Part shown: positions 1 through 7,387 of the stretch, piece after piece
How the letters are laid out: every line of letters starts with the position of its first letter
Numbering within the stretch: position 1 is the stretch's first letter
Origin: Gammaproteobacteria bacterium
Lineage (GTDB): Bacteria > Pseudomonadota > Gammaproteobacteria > Pseudomonadales > Azotimanducaceae_A
Assembly (NCBI GenBank): GCA_012960755.1
Contig: DUAT01000094.1
Span: 186,001 to 250,000 of the forward strand
Direction: 5' to 3'
Length of the DNA: 64,000 nt
The notes under the pieces: generated by a model
Seen by the model: only the letters and a program-made list of their open reading frames with translations
Databases searched by the model: none
Told to the model about the DNA's origin: nothing
Made by a program: the position numbers and the translations under genes

Positions 1-29
1 AAGGCAGAATGAATTGGGATCAAATTCGG

Positions 30-437
30 CTACAGGGCCAACATTCCGAAATAGACGAAAAGGGCGCCGATAGCGACACCGAACAGTCCGAGCACCCGCC
101 AACCGAAGAAGTCTGTAGTCGTTTCGGATGGCAACATCGCCTCCAACACAGCAATGTAAACTGATGGAAAGATCACCGACAAGAGTAAACCCCCTCCAAT
201 GACCCACCAGCCAAAGAACATCAGTATCTCTGCCAGGGTGCTATGATCCGAGTAACCTGCCCAGATCATAAGCGCTCCCAACGGTAGTATACAGAGCCCG
301 AAAACCCTCGTCCGTGTGCTTGTCTGGATAATGGCTCTGAAACCATTAAGGGTGGTGCCTGGAGCAATCACCAGCATGCCGCGGGTCAAGATGATCACTG
401 TTCCCAAGAAAACGCTCGTAATCCCAATGATGCTCAT
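30..437 (-). CDS. Small integral membrane protein of unknown function
   Basis: The 135-residue protein is mostly hydrophobic, with about four predicted membrane segments (roughly residues 2-24, 45-62, 70-98 and 111-133) joined by short polar loops. There is no signal peptide cleavage site and no motif I recognise. The ATG start has a GGGGAG-like ribosome site about 8 bases upstream. It stands alone at the window edge and is transcribed away from the ArsR gene. A true membrane protein is likely from the hydrophobicity pattern; its function is unknown. Confidence 0.6.
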   Translation of the reverse strand: MSIIGITSVFLGTVIILTRGMLVIAPGTTLNGFRAIIQTSTRTRVFGLCILPLGALMIWAGYSDHSTLAEILMFFGWWVIGGGLLLSVIFPSVYIAVLEAMLPSETTTDFFGWRVLGLFGVAIGALFVYFGMLAL

Positions 438-679
438 ACCAGGAACTCCCCTACTAGCCCGAATTCAGGTTCACACTTTAGCTTGATGAACCCAACTGCG
501 CTAACGAATTCGATTGGACGACTCAGTTTCTTTCTTCACTACATTCAGAACCGCCTTTTGCTCTTTTGGTTCAAACTTTCCCTTATGGGGGCCGTTTCTG
601 TCACAGGTCGCTTATGGCAGACTGGAGGCATTCCGGCAACTAATTTTATCGCCAATTGATTGCCCGCATACTTTGGATA
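438..679. other. Intergenic stretch without a recognisable gene
   Basis: Between the membrane protein and the first copy of the dispersed repeat I see no convincing coding sequence on either strand. Open frames here are short and of unlikely composition. It must hold the promoter of the membrane protein, but no clear -35/-10 pair stands out. Confidence 0.4.
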
Positions 680-723
680 GCTGACGTTGGTTAGATATTA
701 TCCATCTGGTCGGAACGTACCCA
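680..723 (+). repeat. Dispersed short repeat, copy A
   Basis: This segment shares the core GGTTAGATATT followed by CCATCTGGTCGGAACGTACC with copies at 1973-2009 and 3427-3466, all in the same orientation. Similarity to copy C also extends upstream (CCGCATACTT against CCGCAATACTT, then GCTGACRTTGG). No open frame covers it and no transposase is near. Confidence 0.6.
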
Positions 724-823
724 TTCCCGAAATTGCTGAAGGAGCCCCAGAGTTGGATGCAAAGACACCGGTCTGAGGCAAAATTATATCCATCTATAGA
801 GTCCGGTTGCTGATGATCAGCCA

Positions 824-864
824 GTATATTCCTTGACGGATATATAACCGTATAGGAATATACT
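824..864 (+). promoter_or_regulatory. Concentric dyad operator over the arsR-like promoter
   Basis: A perfect 10-bp inverted repeat, AGTATATTCC (824-833) and GGAATATACT (855-864), encloses a second inverted repeat, ACGGT (837-841) and ACCGT (847-851), with the same centre at 844. A -35 like TTGACG (834-839) lies between the arms. Possible -10 boxes, AATATA (857-862) or TATACT (859-864), overlap the right arm. A dimeric winged-helix repressor bound here would block the promoter, so autoregulation by the ArsR-family protein encoded 32 bases downstream is the simplest reading. Confidence 0.65.
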
Positions 865-895
865 GTCATCAAGTCTCGCAGAGGTGAACCTTAAG

Positions 896-1201
896 ATGGA
901 TGCTTTCTCAGTCATCGCCGAACCAAACCGACGCCTGTTGCTAGAAACCGTGCGACACCGGCCCTGCACAGTGAACATGCTGGTCGAAGTTGCAGGTTTG
1001 AGCCAACCGGCGGTGTCAAAGCACCTCAAGATTCTAAAAAGCGCCAACCTGGTTGTTGTCCGTCCCGATGGACAGAAGCGGTGGTACGAACTGAACGCCC
1101 AACCACTGATGGAAGTCGATGAATTTCTTGAACCCTATCGCCAGTTTCTCAGTAACAAACTGGATAATCTCGAACGACATCTCGATGAGATGGATCAATA
1201 A
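896..1201 (+). CDS. ArsR/SmtB-family winged-helix transcriptional regulator
   Basis: A 101-residue winged helix-turn-helix repressor. The recognition helix region is SQPAVSKHLKIL (residues about 36-47), followed by the wing VVVRPDGQKRWYEL. It lacks the ELCVC metal-binding motif of arsenic sensors. It belongs instead to the branch that is typically followed by an SRPBCC/AHSA1 gene, which is the case here. I chose ATG 896 because AGAGGTG lies 7-8 bases upstream; the in-frame GTG at 884 overlaps that ribosome site. It probably represses its own operon through the dyad at 824-864. The ligand is unknown. Confidence 0.85.
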   Translation: MDAFSVIAEPNRRLLLETVRHRPCTVNMLVEVAGLSQPAVSKHLKILKSANLVVVRPDGQKRWYELNAQPLMEVDEFLEPYRQFLSNKLDNLERHLDEMDQ

Positions 1202-1260
1202 GGAATACTCTCGCTGCAAATCTCGATGTTGAACGCCTTGGTGTCTACGGAACCGATGAC

Positions 1261-1773
1261 ATGGGGAATAAAACGATTACCTATACGCGAAAACTGAGTC
1301 ACCCGATCGAAAAAGTGTGGCGAGCAATTACTGACGATTCACACCGTGCGGCCTGGTTCCCCGAGTTAACCTTGTCGCTCAAAACTGGCGGCGATGCTGT
1401 GGTGAATTTTTCTGGATCAGAATGTCCGCCTCCTGAAACAAACTCTAGCGACGTCTACTACTGCACGGTGACGCGATACGAGCCACCCAATATACTCGAA
1501 TACAGCGGTCCTGGTGAACATCACAGGTTTGAACTTTCACCACAGGAGACTGGGTGTCTGCTTAAATTTTCTGCGACGCTGCCAGACGCACAAACATTTG
1601 ATGACGACCGCCAGAAAATTCAATCACGCTACAGCGTCGCCTGTGGCTGGCACTATAAATTGGATGCGATGGAATGGAGTCTGGATGGTGTTCCATTTGA
1701 AGACGAAGGTTATGCCGGACCCATCAAAACCGAGTACTACTTTGCGTATCGAAAACTGGATCAGAATAAATAG
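1261..1773 (+). CDS. SRPBCC/AHSA1-domain protein
   Basis: The 170 residues fit the START-like SRPBCC fold of the AHSA1 (Hsp90 activator homologue) family. The N-terminal strand ends in SHPIEKVWRAITD, with RAAWFPE next and the long C-terminal helix around GWHYKLDAMEWSLDG. It starts 59 bases after the ArsR-family gene on the same strand, the usual arrangement of this regulator/AHSA1 pair, so the two are probably one transcript under the dyad operator. Such proteins bind hydrophobic ligands; no catalytic role can be read from the sequence. The ribosome site upstream of the ATG is weak. Confidence 0.8.
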   Translation: MGNKTITYTRKLSHPIEKVWRAITDDSHRAAWFPELTLSLKTGGDAVVNFSGSECPPPETNSSDVYYCTVTRYEPPNILEYSGPGEHHRFELSPQETGCLLKFSATLPDAQTFDDDRQKIQSRYSVACGWHYKLDAMEWSLDGVPFEDEGYAGPIKTEYYFAYRKLDQNK

Positions 1774-2141
1774 TGCGTTAGCTATCAGTTAAAAAGGCAC
1801 TGAAGAGTTTTGTCAAATTAGACCTATGGAGAATCGCGCCTTATGTCAGCAATGTTATCGACTACAGCAAAATCTTGATCTTGGATCAACACGAAATGTC
1901 TGAGAGACAATTTACGGGCTAGCCAATCAATGTTGGGTTCTATACCACCGCTTGCGGTTGGCGAGTTGTACTTTTGGTAGGTATTAGCCACCTGGTCGGA
2001 ACGTACCCCAAGCGGATTATGCGGCAGCTTGCTACTCCACCTCGATACTTAGTCATTTTCTTCGAAAAGACTGCTCGAAATTATTGCTCGAAATGACTAT
2101 TCTTCCGGACCTGGTGCAGCAATACAGTCGTACAGGCATTC
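1774..2141. other. Intergenic stretch carrying repeat copy B
   Basis: No gene is visible in these 368 bases. They hold repeat copy B (1973-2009), a small inverted pair around ACCGCTTGCGGT (1947-1958), and a short direct repeat TGCTCGAAAT near 2071-2096. No clear promoter for the downstream purC stands out. Confidence 0.4.
1973..2009 (+). repeat. Dispersed short repeat, copy B
   Basis: Contains TTGGTAGGTATTAGCCA followed by CCTGGTCGGAACGTACCCC, matching copies A and C over the core. It sits between the AHSA1 gene and purC. With copy C it brackets purC in direct orientation. Confidence 0.55.
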
Positions 2142-3194
2142 ATGCTAAACGAAGAAAAAATCCGCTTATTGGTAGCGACTCATGGAGCCGGTGTGAACGA
2201 AGGCCGTCCCGTCAAGCAGCTGATCGAAGACGGCGAGCTTCCGCGCCTGAGCGGCTGCACCGTGCTCAAGGGCAAGGTGTCCGATTCCGTGTTCGGCGAC
2301 GACTTGAAAACCTCGTCTGGGAAGGCGATTCGCTTGATGTTCCGAAACAATCGAATCTCCACCCACGACGTGAATCGAGGGGCGATCCCCTTCAAGGATC
2401 AGGTCTTGGCGTTCAACCACGACCACATGCACCGGCTGGTGAAGCCCGTGCTGGGATCTTCGCAGTTCGAAGTCGATGGGCTTTCTCCCGCCTCGACCGT
2501 GATCCCTACCGAAAACCTCAACCTCTTGATGGTGGAGAATGTCATGCGACTCTACATGGCGGAGAGTTCGACCTCGACCTCACTTTACCAGCACTGGCTG
2601 GCTGCGAAGGACGAGGGACAAAGCACGATGAGTTATGCTGGGCACCAGCTCGATGTCACCGCCCTTGAGCCCAATGGACTGCTTCCCTACCTGATGGATA
2701 CGCCGAGCACGAAGGAGAAGGTCGACCATACGATTGACCCGACCTATCTGATCCAGAACGGCGTCTGCACGGAGGGTCAGTATGCCCAGATCCGCAACGC
2801 GTCCCTGATGGCCTTCGGCATTGTGACGCAGTACCTGGCGCAGAAAGGGATGGTGCTCGTCGACACCAAGACTGAACACGGGATCAACGCAGACGGCCAA
2901 ATCGTGTCCGCAGATGAACTCTACACTATGGATTCGTCCCGCTTCTGGAGGGTGGACGAGGGTGAAGCGCTGCTGGCCCGGGATGGTAAGCCGGTGTCGT
3001 TCTCGAAGGAGTTCGCCCGCGGCATGGTGAAGGAGAAGGGACAGCAGTTCTCCGACGAGCAAGCGAACGAGATAGCCGTTCGCTACATCCAGGGGCTACA
3101 GCACCTCACCGGCGAGGCCTTCGACCCGGATCTGCGCCCGCGTGACCAGCGCATCATCGAGTCCACCAACCTCATTCTGGATTCCCTGTTGTAG
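2142..3194 (+). CDS. purC: Phosphoribosylaminoimidazole-succinocarboxamide synthase (SAICAR synthetase), divergent long form
   Basis: SAICAR synthetase joins CAIR and aspartate using ATP in purine synthesis. Family landmarks in order are KGKVSDSV (for the usual EGKTK-type nucleotide strand), NNRISTHDV (for DRISAFDV), TPSTKEK, and the C-terminal block VDTKTEHG plus MDSSRFW. At 350 residues it exceeds the about 240 of the common bacterial enzyme and is nearer the long PurC forms. GC content and codon choice (many CTC, GTC and TCG) look richer than in the genes on either side. It is not next to other pur genes, and direct repeats flank it at 1973-2009 and 3427-3466, so acquisition by transfer is possible. 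The family call is firm; whether it is the cell's only PurC cannot be seen. Confidence 0.85.
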   Translation: MLNEEKIRLLVATHGAGVNEGRPVKQLIEDGELPRLSGCTVLKGKVSDSVFGDDLKTSSGKAIRLMFRNNRISTHDVNRGAIPFKDQVLAFNHDHMHRLVKPVLGSSQFEVDGLSPASTVIPTENLNLLMVENVMRLYMAESSTSTSLYQHWLAAKDEGQSTMSYAGHQLDVTALEPNGLLPYLMDTPSTKEKVDHTIDPTYLIQNGVCTEGQYAQIRNASLMAFGIVTQYLAQKGMVLVDTKTEHGINADGQIVSADELYTMDSSRFWRVDEGEALLARDGKPVSFSKEFARGMVKEKGQQFSDEQANEIAVRYIQGLQHLTGEAFDPDLRPRDQRIIESTNLILDSLL

Positions 3195-3207
3195 GGGCTC
3201 CGGCTGG

Positions 3208-3435
3208 TCAAGATAGGCCGCAGCAGAAAAATCCTGGAAACACCTGCCGGTAGGCATAATTAAAACGCGCTCGATAGATCGGAAAAAACTCTCTTAAATC
3301 CAATGCTTTGGCGTAGAAATCAAAGGCTTCATCGAATTCGCCCTTAAGGTATGGGACCATCGCGGAAAACCATCGCCTCTCTGGATATTGGAGTGAGTTC
3401 GACGATTTGACCGCAATACTTGAGACAGCTGACAT
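3208..3435 (-). pseudogene. Possible remnant of a TPR-type protein
   Basis: A short open frame on the - strand includes KGEFDEAFDFYAKALDL, which resembles one tetratricopeptide helix pair. The rest has no recognisable domain, and its N-terminal residues come from repeat copy C, so the first part is not native coding sequence. I read it as a decayed fragment at most; chance similarity is quite possible. Confidence 0.2.
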
Positions 3436-3466
3436 TGGTTAGATATTGACCATTTGGTCGGAATCG
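3427..3466 (+). repeat. Dispersed short repeat, copy C
   Basis: AGCTGACATTGGTTAGATATT followed by GACCATTTGGTCGGAATC matches copy A over about 40 bases with a few substitutions. It lies downstream of purC and just upstream of the lipoprotein gene at 3518. Confidence 0.6.
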
Positions 3467-3517
3467 GGGCCGAAAGAAAACTTTAGATTCTCCGGTCTAA
3501 AACAGGTGTGAGAAAAC

Positions 3518-3949
3518 ATGATTACAATACTGTTGAGCAAAACCAAGATGAAATCAGGAATCGTACTTTCCGGCGTAATGGCGCTATTGACTGGCTGCAC
3601 TAACCTCGATACCGAAATACTCACAGACTTCCCGGCCGACGTTCCTATCGTTAGCGGAGAAATCTACAGGGCAAAACACGGAAGTTTCGAAGACGGCCCA
3701 GGATTCGTGGTCGATGTGCTCACCACGCTGACGTGCGAGGAGGTCTTCGCCTTTTACGCCGACGTTGTTGGTCCTCGCGGGAACGGAGACGTGCGTGTCG
3801 AGACTACCTGCGGCGACACAGCGACGCGCTACGCTGTTCACCTGGGACAGAAGGGGACGGAGGGATTAAATATGGATCAGTACAATCGATTATTAAAGGA
3901 GACGGAGGGATTAAATATTGGTCAGTTCCATGAGTTGATTAAAGATTAA
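3518..3949 (+). CDS. Small lipoprotein with an element-derived, repeated C-terminus
   Basis: A lipobox LLTGC follows a hydrophobic stretch, so the mature protein is probably lipid-anchored. The second in-frame ATG at 3548 would give a compact 17-residue signal and may be the true start. The middle part (about residues 28-111) has no domain I recognise. From residue 112 the protein is two 15-residue tandem units, beginning KGTEGLN and KETEGLN, then Lys-Asp and stop. The DNA for these units is a REP-like inverted-repeat element (3851-3964), and the stop codon itself lies in the element's right arm. The original C-terminus has therefore probably been replaced. Function unknown. Confidence 0.6.
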   Translation: MITILLSKTKMKSGIVLSGVMALLTGCTNLDTEILTDFPADVPIVSGEIYRAKHGSFEDGPGFVVDVLTTLTCEEVFAFYADVVGPRGNGDVRVETTCGDTATRYAVHLGQKGTEGLNMDQYNRLLKETEGLNIGQFHELIKD

Positions 3950-3964
3950 TCCCTCCGCCCCCTT
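3851..3964. repeat. REP/MITE-like element inside the 3' end of the lipoprotein gene
   Basis: Left arm AAGGGGACGGAGGGATTAA (3851-3869) and the reverse complement of the right arm TTAATCCCTCCGCCCCCTT (3946-3964) differ at one of 19 positions. A second direct copy of the arm, AAGGAGACGGAGGGATTAA, begins 45 bases after the first (3896). The right arm is followed by a T run, so the element could also end transcription. Similar palindromic G-rich repeats are typical of REP elements moved by IS200-like REP-associated transposases; none is encoded here, so that link is inference. Confidence 0.65.
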
Positions 3965-4174
3965 TTTGCTCCACCTTTTACACAGTGAACGGTCTGCTCC
4001 TGGCCGGTAGTTCAAGAAACAGGACTCTAATCTCATCATGCCGGAACTTCCGTAGTTACCTCAATAGCGGCGTTTAAGGTTTAAGACGAGAAGTCTGGGC
4101 GAAATGGGGCGTTCTTCCACATACGTTCGAAGAATACATCCGCAGCGAAGAACTGAAAAATAAAGGTGGCAAAG
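3965..4174. other. Gene debris between the lipoprotein and the InaA-like gene
   Basis: A + strand frame at about 4077-4198 (stop codon included) reads REVWAKWGVLPHTFEEYI and continues to a stop inside the next small frame, but it has no usable start codon. The composition looks protein-like. It may be the 3' end of a decayed gene. No family is recognised. Confidence 0.25.
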
Positions 4175-4333
4175 ATGGCTGGAATTGATGACGATATTGA
4201 TAACGAAGAATGGTTTCGAGAAAGCGTACTCAATGAACGACGAAGCGTCTTAGCTTTGGTGAACTGCGGCATCAATGCAGATGGCAATTTTAGCAAGTCC
4301 GGCAAGGTTGAAGCTGTGTTGGTGCGAGAGTAG
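4175..4333 (+). CDS. Possible 52-residue protein, unknown
   Basis: An ATG with AAGGTGG five bases upstream opens a frame of 52 codons starting MAGIDDDIDNEEWFRES and ending LVRE. The protein is acidic and soluble, with no membrane segment and no recognised domain. Its start overlaps the end of the startless frame described before it. The good ribosome site is the main reason to list it; it could also be part of a degraded gene. Confidence 0.3.
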   Translation: MAGIDDDIDNEEWFRESVLNERRSVLALVNCGINADGNFSKSGKVEAVLVRE

Positions 4334-4436
4334 CATTGATTTTGTACCTTTTTGTAAGCAACTGGCAGGGATAAGTGTTGTTGCCATTTAACTGTTTGTT
4401 ATGTTGCCAGGCATAAGCTGGAAACTGCCGTAACTC

Positions 4437-5264
4437 ATGTCCATAACTAAAATCAAACAACAATACACCGCCTCGAAATGGAGCGATTGGATGTCCGACC
4501 AGGGCTTGCAGGACTTTGATGCTTTCTGGCACCTGGACCTGGACGTTGTGGAAAAGGGCAACTATGATCGTGGAGGATGGAGCACCGTCTGCCGGTTTCA
4601 CCATGATGGCAGAGCCTTTTACATTAAAAGACAAAGTAATCACCTGCGTTACAGCCTTCAGGCGTTTCCCTTTAAAGAACCGACCCTGAAAATGGAATTC
4701 GACAAGATCTCCCGGTACCACAAACACGGCATCCCGTGCGTCGAAGTGGTTTATTTTGGCTGGCGAAAGAGCCAAGGTGAACAACAGGCGATACTGGTCA
4801 CCGAGGCACTCGATGATTACCTGCCACTGAATGAGTTCCTGGCATCAGAAGACAATCCTTCAATTTGTAACAGGCGGAGGCAGGTTTGTGAATTTATCGG
4901 CAAAGCCGTTGCCAGACTGCATTCAGCTGGCATAGAACACTACAACTTGTACCCCCAACACATTTTCGTCTCTCGTGACTTAACTCGTGACTTCTCTCAA
5001 AAGATGGCTATGAACAATGTTGATCCTCCGATACGATTTATTGATCTGGAAAGCAGCCGGGCCAATTTTGGTCTGAAGAGCCGAAAATTGAGGGATCTCG
5101 AAACACTGTCTAGAAGAATGGTCAGGCTTAGCAGGGCTGACAAACTCAGGGTATTTCTGGCATATTCAGGTCAGAACAAAGTCGATAAAAAGCTCAGGGC
5201 AGAAATAAATACAATCACTAAACGCACCAGGACTAAATTAGAGAGAGAACGACCATGGGAATGA
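4437..5264 (+). CDS. InaA/WaaP-like lipopolysaccharide kinase family protein
   Basis: A 275-residue protein of the Kdo/WaaP-InaA branch of the protein-kinase-like fold. Visible landmarks are an early RGGWSTVCRF, the Lys-containing strand FYIKRQ, the catalytic-loop equivalent HYNLYPQHIFV, and the metal-binding IRFIDLES. The loop has Asn where classic kinases have the catalytic Asp; as I recall, InaA-type proteins also carry Asn there. It is cytoplasmic or membrane-associated with no signal peptide. The next gene, a cupin, starts inside its last codons (10-base overlap), so the two are translationally coupled. The substrate could be a lipopolysaccharide core sugar, but that cannot be read from the sequence. 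Confidence 0.7.
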   Translation: MSITKIKQQYTASKWSDWMSDQGLQDFDAFWHLDLDVVEKGNYDRGGWSTVCRFHHDGRAFYIKRQSNHLRYSLQAFPFKEPTLKMEFDKISRYHKHGIPCVEVVYFGWRKSQGEQQAILVTEALDDYLPLNEFLASEDNPSICNRRRQVCEFIGKAVARLHSAGIEHYNLYPQHIFVSRDLTRDFSQKMAMNNVDPPIRFIDLESSRANFGLKSRKLRDLETLSRRMVRLSRADKLRVFLAYSGQNKVDKKLRAEINTITKRTRTKLERERPWE

Positions 5265-5614
5265 GAGTTTTTAAAGATTTCTTCACAACGCGTGAAGAGG
5301 TGCTGGAGGATATGAAGAAAACGGGGCATTGGCCAACGACCTATGTATCGAAACCTTCCGAAGAACTGCCATTGCATTGGCATGGCCTGGACGTGACAGG
5401 ATATGTGATGTCTGGAGGCACCTATGTCCTCAATGAGGAAGGACAGAGGATCGATCTTGCACCAGGCGACAAGCTGGAGATCCCAGCCGGTTCATTGCAT
5501 GCAGAAGGTGCCGTGGAGCAGACAACCACATACATCGTTGGTACAGCCGAGGCAGGGCAATTCTTTGAACAATTCCAGCTCCTGGATCCCGATGATCCTG
5601 CTAGACCTGGCTAG
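5255..5614 (+). CDS. Cupin-domain protein
   Basis: A 119-residue single-domain cupin. The first metal-binding motif is LPLHWHG (residues about 39-45) and the second is GDKLEIPAGSLHAEG (about 71-85), giving the expected His cluster for a divalent metal. Its start overlaps the InaA-like gene by 10 bases and the aromatic hydroxylase gene begins 14 bases after its stop, so the three form one transcript. Its role is unknown; small cupins can be enzymes or ligand-binding proteins. Confidence 0.75.
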   Translation: MGMRVFKDFFTTREEVLEDMKKTGHWPTTYVSKPSEELPLHWHGLDVTGYVMSGGTYVLNEEGQRIDLAPGDKLEIPAGSLHAEGAVEQTTTYIVGTAEAGQFFEQFQLLDPDDPARPG

Positions 5615-5628
5615 AACCGGTTAGCTTG

Positions 5629-7377
5629 ATGGTCTCACAGCAAGTCATTCGTGATCAGTTGCCGGAGCATCTTCGCCAGTTTGTTGCAAAGCAGGACTAT
5701 TCAACCCGGTACACAGCCCGAGACCAGGCAGTGTGGCGATATGTGATGCGCCATTTAAGTATCCAGTTAAAGAATCGGGCGCACCCGGTTTACTTCGACG
5801 GTCTGTCCAGGACCGGCATCAGCGTGGAGCATATTCCATCGGTTGACGAGATGAACAATTGTCTCGATAAGTTAGGCTGGCAGGCCATTGTTGTTGACGG
5901 ATTTATTCCACCCCAGGCTTTTATGGAGTTACAGGCACTAAAAGTTCTCGCCATTGCACTGGATATGCGCAGTATTGAGCACATAGATTACACACCCGCA
6001 CCGGATATCATTCATGAGGCTGCTGGTCATGCACCAATCATTGCTGATGAGGAATACTCGGAGTACCTGCAACGATTTGGTGAAGTCGGAATGTACGCGA
6101 TGTACAACCAATGGGACCTGTTGATGTACGAAGCTGTGCGAGAGCTGTCTATTGCCAAAGAGCGTGTTAGTGAAGATGCGGAAGCCAATAACGATATTCA
6201 GAGTGCCGAGAAAAACCTTAAAGCGCTTCTGGATAACCCTGGCGAGCCGTCAGAGCTGGCATTATTAACCAGATTACACTGGTGGACGGTTGAGTATGGA
6301 CTGGTGGGTGAAGTCAGTGACTCCCGGATCTTTGGTGCGGGATTATTATCCTCCCTGGAGGAATCCCGTTCTTGCCTGGGTGAAGACGTGCACAAGGTCC
6401 CCTTGACTACCGATGCGATTCTTACCAGCTATGACATTACCCGGATCCAGCCACAATTATTCGTTACAAAAAGCTGTCGACACCTCACGCAGATTTTGGA
6501 AGAGTATGCCGCGACACTTTGTTACTGTCGGGGTGGTGCGGATTCCGTGCAGGTGGCGATTGACTCAGGTGTTGTGAGCACCTGTGTATACAGCTCCGGT
6601 CTACAGGTATCCGGTTTGTTTTCGCGTCTTGTGCGAAATGCCCTGGGAACGGAGGTCTATATCGGCACCGGCGGACCCACCCAATTGTCAGTATCCTGTA
6701 GAGAACTGGAGGGGCATGGCATCAAATACCATGCCGAAGGATTCGGATCTCCGGTTGGACGCATCTGTAATTTGATGAAACCACTGGAAGATGCCAGCGA
6801 GTACGAATTGCAATCAATGGATATCAAGCGAGAAAGTGAGGTCAGGCTCGAGTTTGTATCCGGGGTGACCGTTGCTGGCTGGCTGAAACAGATTGCCAAG
6901 GAAGATGGAAAAATTGTACTCATGAGTTTCAAAAATTGTCATGTATCTGGACCGGCGGGAGAGATACTGTTTGACCCTGCTTGGGGTAACTATGATATGG
7001 CCGTGGGCGAAAAAATTACTTCGGTTTATGCCGGTAGTGCAGATCGTCTCAGGTTCAATGTGTATCCATCCAAGTCCGGTAGAACGGGTCCTGCTTCCAG
7101 AGTGAGTACTTACACCAACAGAGAGAAATACGAATTGAGCCTGTATCAGCAGGTAAGAAATTTTCGTGAAGAATCCCGATCAGTTGGCCTGGATACAATT
7201 GTTAAAGACGCGCTTAGTTCAAGCCCCGATGCCTGGCTGCTGCACCTGGAGCTGCTGGAATTAATGACTGCGGATAGATCGTTCGACGGACCATTGAAAG
7301 CCAGGCTCGAACAGAACCTGGATAGAATTGGCAAATCGCTGCCTGAAGTGGCGAGGTTTATCACGCGGGGAGCGTAA
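5629..7377 (+). CDS. Biopterin-dependent aromatic amino acid hydroxylase, long form with C-terminal extension
   Basis: The N-terminal half is the iron and pterin-dependent hydroxylase domain of the phenylalanine/tyrosine/tryptophan hydroxylase family. Iron ligands are visible as PDIIHEAAGH (His129 and His134) and Glu222 in WWTVEYGLVGE. The typical bacterial PhhA is under 300 residues; this protein has 582, with about 270 extra residues after the catalytic domain. The extension contains two cysteines (CYCRG) near its start and many beta-like stretches, and I recognise no domain in it. ATG 5629 is preferred to the TTG just before it. Substrate preference cannot be told by eye. No pterin carbinolamine dehydratase gene is visible in the window. 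Confidence 0.85.
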   Translation: MVSQQVIRDQLPEHLRQFVAKQDYSTRYTARDQAVWRYVMRHLSIQLKNRAHPVYFDGLSRTGISVEHIPSVDEMNNCLDKLGWQAIVVDGFIPPQAFMELQALKVLAIALDMRSIEHIDYTPAPDIIHEAAGHAPIIADEEYSEYLQRFGEVGMYAMYNQWDLLMYEAVRELSIAKERVSEDAEANNDIQSAEKNLKALLDNPGEPSELALLTRLHWWTVEYGLVGEVSDSRIFGAGLLSSLEESRSCLGEDVHKVPLTTDAILTSYDITRIQPQLFVTKSCRHLTQILEEYAATLCYCRGGADSVQVAIDSGVVSTCVYSSGLQVSGLFSRLVRNALGTEVYIGTGGPTQLSVSCRELEGHGIKYHAEGFGSPVGRICNLMKPLEDASEYELQSMDIKRESEVRLEFVSGVTVAGWLKQIAKEDGKIVLMSFKNCHVSGPAGEILFDPAWGNYDMAVGEKITSVYAGSADRLRFNVYPSKSGRTGPASRVSTYTNREKYELSLYQQVRNFREESRSVGLDTIVKDALSSSPDAWLLHLELLELMTADRSFDGPLKARLEQNLDRIGKSLPEVARFITRGA

Positions 7378-7387
7378 CCTGAGATAA

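Noticed and set aside
612..1047. Short - strand frames across the arsR-like promoter and 5' end
   Set aside because: No family resemblance and they run through the operator and repeat A; shadows or chance frames.
2084..2668. Long frame overlapping the 5' half of purC on the + strand
   Set aside because: Arg- and Ala-rich composition in another frame, fully explained as a shadow of the GC-rich purC gene.
680..3466. Repeats A-C as integron attC sites with gene cassettes
   Set aside because: GTTAGAT fits the GTTRRRY core, but no matching RYYYAAC partner at the right distance or integrase is visible, and the enclosed genes vary in orientation and length beyond a usual cassette array.
4437..5264. 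InaA-like kinase as inactive because Asn replaces the catalytic Asp
   Set aside because: InaA-type members, as I recall, commonly have Asn or other residues there, so the change is not evidence of decay.
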